Below are positions 8,214 to 16,835 of a stretch of DNA of 56,099 bases, piece after piece (the first letter of the stretch is position 1; the number at the start of each line of letters is the position of its first letter). The translations under genes and the position numbers were made by a program. Source of the DNA: Dyella sp. EPa41 (GTDB taxonomy: Bacteria > Pseudomonadota > Gammaproteobacteria > Xanthomonadales > Rhodanobacteraceae); assembly GCF_016586165.1 (NCBI RefSeq), contig NZ_BCPR01000028.1, positions 1 through 56,099 on the forward strand, read 5' to 3'. A model generated the notes under the pieces. The model searched no databases. It was not told the DNA's origin and saw nothing but the letters and a program-made list of their open reading frames with translations.

Positions 8214-8924
8214 ATGACAGAGCCTGTACGCCTCGCCAAACGTGTCGCCGCCCTGGCTCAATGCTCGCGGCGTGAAGCGGAAATGTATATCGAGGGCGGC
8301 TGGGTTCGCGTGGATGGCGTCATCGTGGAAGAGCCGCAGTTCAAGGTGCTCGACCAGCGCGTCGACGTCGACCCGGATGCGCAGCTCGAAGCCGCCGAGC
8401 CCGCCACCCTGCTATGGCACAAGCCTGCCGGCGTCACCTCTGACGAGGCGCGCGCACTAGTTCACGCGGAAACCCGCTCCGCCGAAGACCCGTCCGGCGT
8501 GCGCCTGCTGAAGCGTCACTTTTCCCGTCTCGACACGCTGCTGCCCTTGCCCGACAAAGCCAGTGGCCTCGTCGTGCTCACCCAGGACTGGCGGGTCAAG
8601 CGTCGGCTGGAGGAGGACTTCGACCGCATAGAGCAGGAGCTCGTCGTCGAGGTTGCAGGCAAGCTGGCGCCCCATGGGCTCGCCTTGCTCAACCATGGCC
8701 TCAGCTTCGACAACTATGCGCTGCCGCCGATCAAGGTGAGCTGGCAGAACGAAAACCACCTGCGCTTCGCCCTGAAGCGGATCGCGCCGGACAAGGTCGA
8801 GCGCATGTGCAACGCGGTGGGCCTGCAGGCGATCGCGATCAAGCGCATCCGTATCGGCCGCATACCCATGTCGCGGTTGCAGCCGGGGCAATGGCGCTAC
8901 CTGGCCAGCTCGGATCGCTTTTGA
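8214..8924 (+). CDS. RsuA/RluB-family rRNA pseudouridine synthase with S4 domain
   Basis: 236-residue protein with an N-terminal S4 RNA-binding domain (about residues 5-50, with C-S-R-R-E-A-E) and an RsuA/RluB/E/F-type catalytic domain. The catalytic Asp is in S-R-L-D (about residue 106), followed by a variant of the family block, K-A-S-G-L-V-V-L-T-Q-D. The C-terminal R-I-R-I-G-R-I-P block is also typical. It should isomerise a uridine in rRNA in the cytoplasm; the exact site cannot be told. The stretch between R-L-D and S-G-L is longer than in RsuA, so activity is likely but not certain. Confidence 0.85.
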   Translation: MTEPVRLAKRVAALAQCSRREAEMYIEGGWVRVDGVIVEEPQFKVLDQRVDVDPDAQLEAAEPATLLWHKPAGVTSDEARALVHAETRSAEDPSGVRLLKRHFSRLDTLLPLPDKASGLVVLTQDWRVKRRLEEDFDRIEQELVVEVAGKLAPHGLALLNHGLSFDNYALPPIKVSWQNENHLRFALKRIAPDKVERMCNAVGLQAIAIKRIRIGRIPMSRLQPGQWRYLASSDRF

Positions 8925-9107
8925 TCTTCTGAAGCGTGATGTGCGCGACGCCGGCGGCCCGTGTCGCTGCTGCCGCTGCGCACGCCGAACCATCGCGCGT
9001 CCCGCGCAAGCGGCCGGCCGCGGCCGCGACGTGCCATCAGTCGCCTTGACGGCCACATCGCCGGTGCGCCAATTTCCTGGCATTGGACACATCGTGCGAC
9101 GGCCACC

Positions 9108-10043
9108 ATGCGACGCGAGATCGCCATCGTCGTTTTTCCGGGCTTTCAGCTGCTGGATGCCGCCGGCCCCGTTGCCGCCTTCGAGATGGCGGAGCGCTTC
9201 CGGCCCGACAGCTACGCCATCCACGTGCTTGCCCCGCAAGGCGGCATCGTGCGCAGCTCATCGGGCGTCTGCCTGGCGGCGGAGCCCATGGAGGCGAGAC
9301 GTTTCGATACCGTGATCGTATCGGGCGGCAACCTTGCGCAACTCGAGGAGAGCCAGGCCGGCATCGTCGCGTGGCTTCGGCACGATGCATGGCGCCGCAT
9401 GGCCGGCGTCTGCTCGGGCGCCTTCTTTCTCGCGGAAGCGGGGCTGCTCGATGAACGGCGCGCCACCACGCACTGGGCGGCCGCCGAACGCTTCCGCTTG
9501 CGCTATCCCAGGGTACGGCTGGATGCCGAGCGCATGTTCGTCCGCGATGGAGACGTATGGACGTCCGCCGGCATTTCCGCCGGGATCGATCTTGCGCTGG
9601 CGCTCGTGGAGGACGACCTCGGCCCAGGCATCGCGCGACGCACCGCCCAACAGCTCGTCGTGCACCAGCGCCGGCACGTGGGCCAATCGCAGTACTCCGT
9701 GCTGGTGGAACAAGGCGGCAAGACCGGCCGGTTCGGCGACCTTATCCAATGGATGCGCGCACGCCTCGCCGAACCCATGACGGTCGAGCGGCTGGCTGCG
9801 CGCGCCGCGATGAGCCCCCGTAACTTTGCCCGCGCTTTCGTGGCGGAAACCGGCGCGACGCCCGCGAAGGTCGTGGAGGGCCTGCGCCTGGAAGCCGCTC
9901 GTCTCGCGGTCGAGACCAGTCATCTCAACATCGATCACATTGCCGCCTCCACCGGCTTCGGCGATGCGAGCCGCATGCGCCGCGCCTTCGTCCGCGCCTT
10001 TGGCATGTCGCCGCAATCGCTGCGCCGAAGCGCGGGCATCTGA
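9108..10043 (+). CDS. GlxA-family AraC-type regulator with DJ-1/PfpI domain
   Basis: 311 residues. Residues about 1-175 form a DJ-1/PfpI (glutamine amidotransferase-like) domain with the nucleophile-elbow Cys102 in V-C-S-G-A-F and the family H-W pair (T-T-H-W, His122). Residues about 210-311 form an AraC-type double helix-turn-helix (M-S-P-R-N-F-A-R-A-F and the second motif ending M-S-P-Q-S-L-R-R). GlxA-type regulators respond to small molecules, often carnitine or related amines or unknown ligands. No obvious target operon adjoins; the exported VOC gene 196 bp downstream on the same strand is the closest candidate. Confidence 0.9.
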   Translation: MRREIAIVVFPGFQLLDAAGPVAAFEMAERFRPDSYAIHVLAPQGGIVRSSSGVCLAAEPMEARRFDTVIVSGGNLAQLEESQAGIVAWLRHDAWRRMAGVCSGAFFLAEAGLLDERRATTHWAAAERFRLRYPRVRLDAERMFVRDGDVWTSAGISAGIDLALALVEDDLGPGIARRTAQQLVVHQRRHVGQSQYSVLVEQGGKTGRFGDLIQWMRARLAEPMTVERLAARAAMSPRNFARAFVAETGATPAKVVEGLRLEAARLAVETSHLNIDHIAASTGFGDASRMRRAFVRAFGMSPQSLRRSAGI

Positions 10044-10239
10044 GGTCGCCATGACGCCGAAGCGCCGCGCGCACTGGCCGTTTTTGTCCGGAACTTGTCC
10101 TTGCGGCGCTCCGGCGAACCGCTCATAAAGATTCCCGGCCGGGCAGCATGCCTGCCGGTCGGCCAAGCACCCTGCCGTCCCGCGGCGACGAATGTCCCGT
10201 CGCGGACGGCGGCCCCCTCCCTCCCCTGCAAGGAATCGC

Positions 10240-11232
10240 ATGCGCCTCATCCTGTTCGTTTCGGCATGGCTTTTGTGTCTGGGCAGCGCCGTGGCTGCGG
10301 AGTCGCCTGCCGCCTCCACGAGAAGCGGCACGCGACTCGATCACATCCTTCTCTGGGGACGGGGCATCGACCAGGCCACCTCGGTCATGGCGGTCAGGCT
10401 GGGTTTCCAGGTTCGGCCCGGGCATGACACCGACGGGGTTGCCAATCGCTACATCCGTTTCTCGGACAGCAGCTTCATCGAACTGCTGGGCATCACCGGT
10501 GCCGACCCCAAGTTCGATCCGGGCATGAAGGAAGACCAGCAGGCCCTGAAAGGCGGGCCGGGCTCGCGCACTTTCGGCTTTCGTTCCGCGTCGCTCGATG
10601 CGATCCATCAATCGCTGCAGGCCTCGCACTATGCCGTCACACCCTTCTTTTCCGGCCCCGACAGCCAAAAACCGGGTTGGCGCCTGTTTGCCTTCGATCG
10701 CGCGCCGCTGTCGAGCAACACGTTCTTCATCGACTACGCGGCCGGCTACGCGCCCGACCAGTTCGACCCCGCCAACACCGACGACTATCGCGTCACGCGC
10801 GAGCATCCCAACAGTGCACGTGAACTCTCGTCGATCTGGCTCGTATCGGGTGACGCCGAGGCCGATCGACGCCAACTCGAAAAGATGGGCTACGGCCACG
10901 CGGTGCCAGTGAAGCTCTCGACCGTTGGTGCGAAGGGGTTTTGCGTACCGGTAGGGCCAACGGCGCTGCTCGTGCTTCAGCCCGATGGTGCGGGCCTGGC
11001 CGAGCAAACCATGGCGAGTGGCGGTCCGCGCATTCTGGCCGTGAGCTTTGGCGTCGCCGACCTGGAACGCGCCCGTCGCTGGGTCGAGCGTGGCTATGGG
11101 CGCACGCTGGCGATCTACCGTGGCCAGTCGGGCGACTCGTTCCTCGCCCCCACGCAGGACGATCTCGGCTTGTCCATCGAATTCCATGCCATGACGCCGG
11201 GCCAGCCGGCTTGTTCGAAGGCAAACCTGTAA
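10240..11232 (+). CDS. exported glyoxalase-like (VOC) domain protein
   Basis: 330 residues with a signal peptide (basic M-R-L then a hydrophobic core, cleavage near A-V-A-A at about residue 20). The mature part opens with L-D-H-I-L-L-W-G-R-G-I, then L-G-F-Q-V-R-P-G-H-D-T-D-G-V-A-N, and S-F-I-E-L-L-G-I, the pattern of the Glyoxalase_3-type VOC fold. A second paired module occupies the C-terminal half. The metal ligand His is present in L-D-H. Substrate unknown. AAGGA lies just before the ATG. A GC hairpin follows the stop codon. Confidence 0.85.
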   Translation: MRLILFVSAWLLCLGSAVAAESPAASTRSGTRLDHILLWGRGIDQATSVMAVRLGFQVRPGHDTDGVANRYIRFSDSSFIELLGITGADPKFDPGMKEDQQALKGGPGSRTFGFRSASLDAIHQSLQASHYAVTPFFSGPDSQKPGWRLFAFDRAPLSSNTFFIDYAAGYAPDQFDPANTDDYRVTREHPNSARELSSIWLVSGDAEADRRQLEKMGYGHAVPVKLSTVGAKGFCVPVGPTALLVLQPDGAGLAEQTMASGGPRILAVSFGVADLERARRWVERGYGRTLAIYRGQSGDSFLAPTQDDLGLSIEFHAMTPGQPACSKANL

Positions 11233-11248
11233 GGCAGGCATTGGCCGG

Positions 11249-11268
11249 CGCCCGGAAAGAACCGGGCG
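11249..11268 (+). terminator. GC hairpin after the VOC gene
   Basis: CGCCCGG (11249-11255), loop AAAGAA, CCGGGCG (11262-11268), a perfect 7-bp stem 17 nt after the stop. No T run follows. Confidence 0.45.
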
Positions 11269-11425
11269 AGACCGATGGGTTCCGCCGCGAATGACGGCTT
11301 CGGGTTCGACCCGTGACCTGCGACCTATAGGGCGAACTTCGCCATGCCGCCCGGGTCACTTCCAGCGGCCGGTCCGAAGCGTCGCTCCTGATCGTCGTCC
11401 TTGATCAACAGGGTGGGAGGCTGTG

Positions 11426-11857
11426 ATGAAAAAGTTCGTCTTGGCAGGCTGGCTCGCAGGCGCCTGTTGCGTGTTGTCGTTTGCCGCCAACGCTGCGGGG
11501 CCGGGGCCCGATGAGGCCAGCGTGCGCGACGTGGAGAACGCCTGGAGCCGGGCCTTCATCACCGGCGACGCGAAGGCGCTCGATGAGCTGCTCGATCCCG
11601 CTTATATATCGGTAAGCGCCGCCGGCGTACCCCGACCCAAGGCCGACATCGTGGCCGCGGCAAAGCGCTTTGCGGAACAACATCCCAACACGCCGGTGCA
11701 GCCGCTGCCGCCGACATCCACCATCAGCATCAAGGGCGACACGGCGGTGGTGACGCATCACGGCGACAAGGAAACGTCGGTCGATGTGTTCTACTACAGC
11801 CAGGGCCGCTGGCATGCGTGGTATTCACAGCACACCACACGCGCGGCCACCAGCTGA
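11426..11857 (+). CDS. exported NTF2-fold (DUF4440/SnoaL-like) protein
   Basis: 143 residues with a signal peptide (M-K-K-F, hydrophobic core, cleavage near A-N-A-A at about residue 23). The mature part has the NTF2/DUF4440 pattern: V-E-N-A-W-S-R-A-F-I-T-G-D-A-K-A-L-D-E-L-L and a closing strand G-R-W-H-A-W-Y-S-Q. ATG 11426 is chosen because GGAGG lies 5 nt upstream; an in-frame GTG is one codon earlier. Such periplasmic proteins may bind small ligands; no function is assigned. Two others with this fold occur in the window (39727, 42739). Confidence 0.85.
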   Translation: MKKFVLAGWLAGACCVLSFAANAAGPGPDEASVRDVENAWSRAFITGDAKALDELLDPAYISVSAAGVPRPKADIVAAAKRFAEQHPNTPVQPLPPTSTISIKGDTAVVTHHGDKETSVDVFYYSQGRWHAWYSQHTTRAATS

Positions 11858-11880
11858 CTTTCCCCGTTACACGTTTCATT

Positions 11881-11929
11881 CGGGCAGCGCCTGAATCGAG
11901 CTGCCCGCTTCACCGTGGAAGCGGGCAGC
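11881..11929. terminator. two mutually exclusive hairpins between convergent genes
   Basis: GCTGCCCGCTTC (11900-11911) pairs perfectly with GAAGCGGGCAGC (11918-11929) around a 6-nt loop. Its first 8 bases can pair instead with CGGGCAGC at 11881-11888. It sits 24-72 bp past the NTF2 stop and just before the end of the opposing phosphatase gene, so it probably ends transcripts from both sides. No T run. Confidence 0.55.
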
Positions 11930-11939
11930 CCATCATCCA

Positions 11940-12554
11940 TCAGCGCGCCGGCTGATCGACCGGCTGCTGAAGATTCCACTTGGCGATGACCCGCACTTCG
12001 CGCTCGAAACCAAGCACGCTGACCGCTGCGGTATCGAGCGCCAGATGCGCCCCCATCGACGCCTCGCCAGTCGTCCACACGGCAGCCAGAACGCGCAGGA
12101 AATGAGCGTGCGAAAACAGCGCGACATGCCCCACCTCGCGACCCAGCAGGCGATCGATGAGGCGCTGGGCGCGAGCCCCCACTTGCGCCGCACTCTCGCC
12201 TTCGGGAATGGGTGACGTCCATACCGACCAGTCGGGTGTTTCTTCGCGGATATCCGCCGTCTTGCGCCCTTCGTAGACGCCATAGTTCCACTCGTGCAAC
12301 TCGGGCTCGACCTGGGCTTGTTCGCCGAGACCCGCAAGGCGGCAGGTATCGACGGCACGCTGCATCGGGCTGGTCAGCACGAGGTCAAATGTCTGGGTGG
12401 AAAGCAGCGGCGCAAGAGCGGACGCCTGCCTGCGCCCATGTTCGGTCAGCGCAATGTCCGTCGTGCCGGTGTGCCGGCCGGATCTGCTCCATTCGGTTTC
12501 GCCGTGGCGAATCAGCCAGATGTTTGCGGCGGGCTTTGACATTACATGACTCAT
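11940..12554 (-). CDS. histidine phosphatase family protein (phosphoglycerate-mutase fold)
   Basis: 204-residue cytoplasmic enzyme of histidine phosphatase branch 1. The catalytic motif L-I-R-H-G-E-T-E-W-S has its nucleophile His at about residue 17. T-S-P-M-Q-R-A-V-D-T carries the second phosphate-pocket Arg, E-L-H-E-W-N-Y-G-V-Y-E-G the acid, and F-S-H-A-H-F-L-R the second His. It resembles PhoE/CobC/SHB17-like sugar or nucleotide phosphatases; the substrate cannot be told. The start is taken at ATG 12554 (M-S-H-V); an ATG four codons later is also possible. It is unlinked to its neighbours and convergent with the NTF2 gene. Confidence 0.88.
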   Translation of the reverse strand: MSHVMSKPAANIWLIRHGETEWSRSGRHTGTTDIALTEHGRRQASALAPLLSTQTFDLVLTSPMQRAVDTCRLAGLGEQAQVEPELHEWNYGVYEGRKTADIREETPDWSVWTSPIPEGESAAQVGARAQRLIDRLLGREVGHVALFSHAHFLRVLAAVWTTGEASMGAHLALDTAAVSVLGFEREVRVIAKWNLQQPVDQPAR

Positions 12555-12822
12555 GGCGACCGGCTTGGGGCAAGGACGATATTGTGCACCCTCCGCCCCG
12601 TACATGAGCCGATTTCGCAGGCGTCATCCGTCATGGGGCGATCCCTCATGCCTGCCGGTCGCCGTCTTGAATGATCCCGCCGCGCCCGCCATGGGCGGGT
12701 AGGAGAACACGAATGCGCTTGACGAAACCGGCGATATCCGCTCCGGGCACGTATCCAGTCGGCAAAGCGCCCCGCTGTCTTTACAATGCGCCGCCTTTCG
12801 TCATTACCCCGATCTCGTGCTC

Positions 12823-13653
12823 ATGGACATTGTCGTCAACGAAGAACTGAAAGCCTATATCGACCCGATGACGCCCGAAGAGTACGAGGCGCTGGAACGG
12901 AGCATCCTCGCCGAAGGTTGTCGCGATGCGCTGGTGCTGTGGGGCAACATCCTGGTCGACGGCCACCACCGCTACAGCGTCTGCCGCAAGCACGACCTGC
13001 CGTTCCAGACCATGCAGCACGCGCATTTCCAGACCATGGACGATGTCCATCTATGGATGATCGACCAGCATCTGGGTCGTCGCAGCGTCTCGGCGTTTCA
13101 GCGCGGCGTGCTGGCCCTGCGCAAGCGCGAAATCCTGGCCGAACGGCGGGCCCGCATGCGCAAGGCCGAAGCACCGGCGCAAGCGCAAGCCGCAGAAGAA
13201 ACCACGCCTGAGGAAACCGCCACCACCGCGGCCGCGGAGGCATCACCGGCCGAGCCGGCAAGCAGCCGCGAAGCCCTGGCCCGCGAGGCTCGCCTCAGTC
13301 ACAGCCAGATCGGCTTGATCGAGAAAATCCAGAAGCAGGCCACGGATGAAGTGGTGGCCGCCGTCAAGTCCGGTACGCTCTCGATCAACGCGGCAGCGGC
13401 GGTGGCGAGCCTTCCGGCCGAGGAACAACGGGCGGCGGCCGTGGCCGGCGAACAGGAGCTCAGGCAGGCGGCCAAGCGCGTCCGTGAGTCCCGGCGCAAG
13501 CCACGCGACGAAACGGCCACGCCGCCGATGCCGACTGAAGAAGATGAGCTTCGGCAGCTGCGCGACCGCGTGGCGGAGTTGACCGCCGAGAACGAAGCCC
13601 TGCGCGGCCAGGTGGAAGAGCTGAAGAGTCGGCTCACGGCGCTCCAAGGCTGA
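12823..13653 (+). CDS. chromosomal ParB/Srx-domain protein with coiled-coil tail
   Basis: 276 residues. The N-terminus (about 1-90) is a ParB-like nuclease/Srx fold: P-M-T-P-E-E-Y, L-W-G-N-I-L-V-D-G-H-H-R-Y with the ParB box-like G-H-H-R. An Ala/Glu/Thr-rich linker (about 110-145) follows, then a KorB/ParB-like helix-turn-helix region (L-A-R-E-A-R-L-S-H-S-Q-I-G-L-I-E-K-I) and a charged C-terminal coiled coil (L-R-D-R-V-A-E-L-T-A-E-N-E-A-L). No ParA lies next to it, so it is not the chromosome segregation pair. A TACAAT -10-like box lies 36 nt upstream of the start. Role unknown; possibly an accessory nucleoid or regulatory protein. Confidence 0.8.
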   Translation: MDIVVNEELKAYIDPMTPEEYEALERSILAEGCRDALVLWGNILVDGHHRYSVCRKHDLPFQTMQHAHFQTMDDVHLWMIDQHLGRRSVSAFQRGVLALRKREILAERRARMRKAEAPAQAQAAEETTPEETATTAAAEASPAEPASSREALAREARLSHSQIGLIEKIQKQATDEVVAAVKSGTLSINAAAAVASLPAEEQRAAAVAGEQELRQAAKRVRESRRKPRDETATPPMPTEEDELRQLRDRVAELTAENEALRGQVEELKSRLTALQG

Positions 13654-13670
13654 AGCCCGCGCTTCGGGCT
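13654..13670 (+). terminator. hairpin right after the ParB-like gene
   Basis: AGCCCG (13654-13659), loop CGCTT, CGGGCT (13665-13670), directly after the stop codon at 13651-13653. Perfect 6-bp stem, no T run. Confidence 0.45.
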
Positions 13671-13700
13671 GAAAGCGGACGGCCGTCGCCCCGGGAATTC

Positions 13701-13738
13701 GCGTGCCGACCTTTGCCTTCATCGCAAGATCGGCACGC
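13701..13738. terminator. second stem between convergent genes
   Basis: GCGTGCCGA (13701-13709) and TCGGCACGC (13730-13738) form a perfect 9-bp stem with a 20-nt loop, 9 bp from the end of the opposing glycosidase gene. It probably serves that gene or both. Confidence 0.35.
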
Positions 13739-13746
13739 CACGACCG

Positions 13747-15777
13747 TCAGCCAAGCGCGGGAAATGCCGTGATGCGCAACTTGGCCCCGGCATAGGGCAC
13801 CAGCGTGATGGACTGCGCGCCTTCATCGGTGGACGCTTCCGCGTTGGCCGGCACGGGGTCGGCGCTTCCTTCAGAGGCCTTCCAGGCCGGCACGTAACGC
13901 CCCTGCATGGCCAGCTTCACGGCCGCCGCCGCACCCGCGAACGGCGTTTCGCCGACGGGATGCTCGCTGACGGTGACCGACACGCCCGGCTCGATGCCGA
14001 TATTCCATCGCGAGCCGGGATAGACCTGCCAATCGTTGGTGGGCCCTCGCCTGCGCCAGATGACCCAGTGCTCTTCGATGGGCAGCGCATAGACCAGCGC
14101 GCCGCGACTGAAACTCAATGCGCCGTCATGGCCGCGTTCGACTTTCACCTCGGCGTTGAACATCACCTCGACCGTGTCGCCAGGCGTCCACGTGCGCTCG
14201 ATCGTCGTGAAACCCGGCGTCGCCTGGACGGGCTTTCCGTTCACCGCGATACGCGTGTCCCGCGACCAGGCGGGGATGCGCAGCCGCAACGGAAACGCGA
14301 CCGCATGCTGCGGTTTCACCGTGATGCTGACCGCTTGCCTGAAGGGATAGTCGCTGACCTGCTCGACCGTCACCGGCGTTCCCCGCACGACACTCGTCAC
14401 CGCACACGGCGCGTAACTCATGGCGGCAAGGCCGTGGTCGGCCGTGGCCATCCACAGGCTGTTGGCAAACTTCGGCCAGCCCTGGTGGAAGTTCGCGGTG
14501 CAGCAACGAAAATTGGGTTCCAGTCCGAACAGGTTCGATTCCGGCCCGTCGGTGGTCCATGGATGGCGATGCAGGCTGCATTCCACCTGGTTGGCTTGCT
14601 GGTTGTATTGATGCGCCCACATGTCGTCGGTCAGCGCGCCGGGCAGCGCATTGAAGGCGATGCGCTCCAGTCGATCGCCCAACGCGGCATCGCCCGTAAG
14701 CGCCAGCGCCACCTCCAGTGAAAACATGGTCTCCACCACGGTGCACAGCTCGGTGCCTTGCGACGGACTGCGGCCGGCAAGATGCTCGTCCGCGGAAAAC
14801 ATGCCGTTGGGCAGGCCGTGATAGGTATCGAGCATCCGCAGCTGATGGTGGATGGCATCGCGATCGGCCGCGCTGCCGGACGCAACCGACCAGACCGGCG
14901 ACGCTTTCAACGACTGCGCGACGTTGACGCCATGCACCTGCAGGCCGAGATCCTGCATGAAGGCATCGGAGTTGCCGGCCTGCTTGCGCAGGGCATCCGC
15001 GTCGGTCTTCTGCGTGAACGGGAAATGGGCAAACATGCCCTGCCAGTCATAGCCTTGCTGCTTGAGAAGACGCGCAAGCTCGAGCAACTTTGCATCGTTC
15101 GTGCGCTGGTACAGCCACAGGACGGAAACGAGTTCATCCTGCCAGCGCATGCGTCCCCAGTCGCGCAGCGGCCGGGTCGGCAGCGCCTGCAACTGGTAGT
15201 GGAAATAGCGCGTCATCAACGGCATGACACGCGGATCGCCGGTGAGCTCGTGGTACTGCGTGAGCACCTTGAGCATGACCATGCGCGGCCACCAGTCGTC
15301 ATTGCTGCGCGGGCCGAACATGCCGTTTTCCCACGGATGGTCCAGCGTCCAGTCGATGAAACGCATCGCCTTTGCCTTGAGCTCCGGCGAATCCAGCTGC
15401 CACGCCAGCGGCACCAGGCCGTCGAGGAAATACGGGCCGTCCTCCCATGATTCGCCCTTGCCGCCCGACCACCCGCTGTCCGGCCCCACGATGGGCCAGA
15501 ACTCATCCAGATGACCACCCAGGCCCGCCGCCTGGATGTGCAACTGGCGAGACAACCAGCCCGTCGCCTTGATGGAACCCGTGGGAAGTGGCGCAAAAGG
15601 CTGTTGCATCAGCGGCGCCTGCGGAAACAGCGGCGCTTGCCGGGCGCGTCCCGGCACTGCCTGCCCGGCGGGCATCGCGGCAGCGCGAAGCGGGCGAAAC
15701 GTCATCGCGCTCATGACACCGGCGAGGGCCATGCCCTGCAGAAAGGAGCGACGGCTCAACGAGGGCGGCGTGGGCAT
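13747..15777 (-). CDS. Tat-exported DUF1680/GH127-like glycoside hydrolase
   Basis: 676 residues. The N-terminus has a twin-arginine signal S-R-R-S-F-L-Q-G (about residues 8-15) followed by a hydrophobic stretch, so it is folded before export to the periplasm. The body matches the beta-L-arabinofuranosidase family GH127 (DUF1680): an (alpha/alpha)6 barrel with the acid/cysteine segment G-T-E-L-C-T-V-V-E and the double cysteine F-R-C-C-T-A-N-F-H-Q-G. Those cysteines are the zinc ligands/nucleophile in the known enzyme. The start is ATG 15777, with GAGAG upstream. No sugar transporter or other glycosidase is adjacent, so the substrate is unknown. Confidence 0.9.
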   Translation of the reverse strand: MPTPPSLSRRSFLQGMALAGVMSAMTFRPLRAAAMPAGQAVPGRARQAPLFPQAPLMQQPFAPLPTGSIKATGWLSRQLHIQAAGLGGHLDEFWPIVGPDSGWSGGKGESWEDGPYFLDGLVPLAWQLDSPELKAKAMRFIDWTLDHPWENGMFGPRSNDDWWPRMVMLKVLTQYHELTGDPRVMPLMTRYFHYQLQALPTRPLRDWGRMRWQDELVSVLWLYQRTNDAKLLELARLLKQQGYDWQGMFAHFPFTQKTDADALRKQAGNSDAFMQDLGLQVHGVNVAQSLKASPVWSVASGSAADRDAIHHQLRMLDTYHGLPNGMFSADEHLAGRSPSQGTELCTVVETMFSLEVALALTGDAALGDRLERIAFNALPGALTDDMWAHQYNQQANQVECSLHRHPWTTDGPESNLFGLEPNFRCCTANFHQGWPKFANSLWMATADHGLAAMSYAPCAVTSVVRGTPVTVEQVSDYPFRQAVSITVKPQHAVAFPLRLRIPAWSRDTRIAVNGKPVQATPGFTTIERTWTPGDTVEVMFNAEVKVERGHDGALSFSRGALVYALPIEEHWVIWRRRGPTNDWQVYPGSRWNIGIEPGVSVTVSEHPVGETPFAGAAAAVKLAMQGRYVPAWKASEGSADPVPANAEASTDEGAQSITLVPYAGAKLRITAFPALG

Positions 15778-15879
15778 GCGAAAACTCTCGGCCTGTGGCA
15801 ACCCGCCGAGTGTTGTTCAATTGTCCGACAAATTCAAATAGCCCTGGAAATCCAGGCCGTCCGGCCGCCAGCGCGCCAC

Positions 15880-16221
15880 TCAGGACTGGACTTCGCAACC
15901 CCAGCCGTCGTTGCGCCCACCGAGAGCCTCGGCCTCTTGCGCCAGCAGGTCCTCATAACCGGAAATGTTTTCGTGCGTGGGCTCCATGAAAGGATGGGTC
16001 AGCACCTGCCACGGCAATTCGTCGTGCTCCTCATATTCGGAGAAGGAGACTTTCTGCCCGTTCTTCAACAGGCGCAGCGCGAACTTGAGCGCAGCTTCTT
16101 CGGTTGGAAAGATCACGGCGAAATCGATCTCGCGCGGCACGGAAAGATCATCGCCCTGCTTGGCCATTTGCTGCAGCACCTGGCCGTTCTCGTCATCGGG
16201 AAACTTCATCTCGCTGTTCAC
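15880..16221 (-). CDS. rraB: RraB-family ribonuclease E regulator
   Basis: 113-residue small acidic cytoplasmic protein of the RraB (DUF1260) family, which binds RNase E and inhibits or redirects RNA decay. Family marks are the C-terminal block P-F-M-E-P-T-H-E-N-I-S-G-Y-E-D-L-L-A and the ending G-G-R-N-D-G-W-G-C. The start is GTG 16221 (AGGG just upstream) or ATG 16209 four codons in; the sequence does not decide. No RNase E gene is nearby. It sits alone, with the glycosidase downstream. Confidence 0.85.
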   Translation of the reverse strand: MNSEMKFPDDENGQVLQQMAKQGDDLSVPREIDFAVIFPTEEAALKFALRLLKNGQKVSFSEYEEHDELPWQVLTHPFMEPTHENISGYEDLLAQEAEALGGRNDGWGCEVQS

Positions 16222-16356
16222 GCCCTATCCCTCGTCTGGTCGGCGCGGGATGGCCCCGGCCCTGATACGCGATTGTGCTGACCTGGATCAGTGACGTCGA
16301 GCGAGCGACTGCCTACGGTGCCCGTCCCCACTCTTCCACAGGCTCACCGTACCGCC

Positions 16357-16668
16357 ATGTCCACAGACACTCTCCCCGACGCCAGCATCCACGGCTTTGA
16401 CGCGCGCGGGGTGGCGCGTCGCTTCCGCCACGCGGCCATCTTCGGCGCCCTCGATGCATTGCATCCCGGCGAAACCATGCGCTTCGTCAACGATCACCAT
16501 CCGCTGCCCTTGATCGCCCAGCTGCGCGATCGCTTTGGCGACAGGCTGACGTTCACCTATCGACAGAGCGACCCGGACCTCACCGTCATCGACATCAGCG
16601 TCGGCGACCCGTCGGCCAAGGCACGCGACAAGCACGCGGATGGCGGATGTTGCGGCAGCTGCGGCTGA
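16357..16668 (+). CDS. DUF2249 domain protein with cysteine tail
   Basis: 103-residue cytoplasmic protein with a SirA/TusA-like DUF2249 fold: D-A-R-G-V-A-R-R-F-R-H-A-A-I-F-G-A-L-D-A-L, then G-E-T-M-R-F-V-N-D-H-H-P-L-P-L. It ends in a Cys/Gly tail G-G-C-C-G-S-C-G that looks metal- or thiol-active. DUF2249 proteins often accompany nitrogen-oxide or hemerythrin-type genes; none is here. Function unknown. Confidence 0.82.
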   Translation: MSTDTLPDASIHGFDARGVARRFRHAAIFGALDALHPGETMRFVNDHHPLPLIAQLRDRFGDRLTFTYRQSDPDLTVIDISVGDPSAKARDKHADGGCCGSCG

Positions 16669-16835
16669 GATCCTGTTCGGGATGACCGCCTGATGGAAGC
16701 CAGGCGAGCTCCCGCGGCGCTTGCGAACGGCCGGGCCTCGGCGCGCGCGCTTCGTTCACGCGGGCATTCGCGCCTCCTGGCGATGCCATGGGACGATGGG
16801 AGTAAGCTCCACGGACCAGGAATCCGGCGGACGCC

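Noticed and set aside
10140-10175. GC-rich dyads upstream of the exported VOC gene
   Set aside because: Short arms (5 bp) with poor extension; expected by chance at this GC content.
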